DNA of 64,000 nucleotides from Lasioglossum baleicum (lineage: Eukaryota > Arthropoda > Insecta > Hymenoptera > Halictidae): assembly GCF_051020765.1 (NCBI RefSeq), contig NW_027469206.1, positions 1 through 64,000 of the forward strand, written 5' to 3'. The position numbers were made by a program, and so were the translations under genes. The notes under the pieces are model-generated. The model was not told the origin of the DNA, ran no database searches, and saw only the letters and a list, made by a program, of their open reading frames with translations. Below, in pieces: positions 63,901 through 64,000 of the stretch (position 1 is the stretch's first letter; the number at the start of each line of letters is the position of its first letter).

Positions 63901-64000
63901 TATGCGTTATGCGTTATGCGTTATGCGTTATGCGTTATGCGTTATGCGTTATGCGTTATGCGTTATGCGTTATGCGTTATGCGTTATGCGTTATGCGTTA
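51972..64000. repeat. Array C sub-block 6: 2.75-2.9-kb higher-order repeat without cassettes
   Basis: TTATGAC-TTTTGCA modules follow each other every few hundred bp, with frequent TTACGCG clusters. A large unit begins at 56088, 58839 and 61737 (lengths 2751 and 2898 bp, both multiples of 7; the third runs off the window). Each of the first two units contains the doubled 63-bp module (58349 and 61142; an earlier one is at 55899). Single TTGTGCG and TTATCCG units recur as a pair near 57538, 60315 and 63844. Confidence 0.85.

Larger units (their letters stand above)
21638..64000. repeat. TTATGCG heptamer satellite, array C (about 6051 units, runs off window end)
   Basis: From 21641 to the last full-register unit checked at 63963 is 42322 bp, exactly 6046 heptamers, and five more units follow. 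Every landmark checked inside falls on the same register. Variant units are substitutions of TTATGCG. They are arranged in recurrent multi-unit modules, described as sub-blocks below. No gene, RNA gene or non-repeat sequence was found in these 42 kb. Confidence 0.97.

Overview
The window looks like nuclear satellite DNA from an arthropod. It has no bacterial operons, promoters or RNA genes. About 57 of its 64 kb are a tandem array of one heptamer, TTATGCG on the + strand. The rest is two copies of a short LTR retrotransposon and one unidentified 1.86-kb insertion. The retrotransposon has a BEL/Pao-type Gag start and a primer-binding site matching the 3' end of a eukaryotic tRNA-Tyr. BEL/Pao elements occur in animals. 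The CpG-rich non-repetitive DNA would suit a hymenopteran (ant, bee or wasp), but that is a guess from base composition.

Layout. 1-2095: LTR element copy 1, cut by the window start. 2096-6853: heptamer array A. 6854-9708: complete element copy 2 on the - strand, with 511-bp LTRs, a tRNA-Tyr primer-binding site, a gag-like ORF and a 42-bp minisatellite inside that ORF; a 5-bp target duplication (TTATG) flanks it. 9709-19776: array B. Its first ~4.9 kb repeats array A variant for variant, so element plus array form a segmental duplication of about 7.6 kb. 19777-21637: unidentified insertion flanked by a 5-bp duplication (GCGTT). 21638-64000: array C, 42.4 kb, with nested higher-order structure that runs off the window end.

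The array is the main object here. All landmarks I checked are an exact multiple of 7 bp apart: 679 units in A, 1438 in B and about 6051 in C. Variation is therefore by substitution, with no net indel seen. Rare variant heptamers are grouped into multi-unit modules that recur many times. Module types appear and disappear along the window, so array C is a layered mosaic. Where homologous blocks differ in length, the difference lies in tracts of pure TTATGCG and is a whole number of heptamers.

No ordinary host gene was found. The very long + strand reading frames across the array are artefacts: the heptamer contains no stop in any frame and reads as a repeating seven-residue peptide. The only credible coding sequence is the element's gag-like ORF, at 7463-9133 and, truncated, at 1-1520. 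Everything was read by eye, without alignment or database search.
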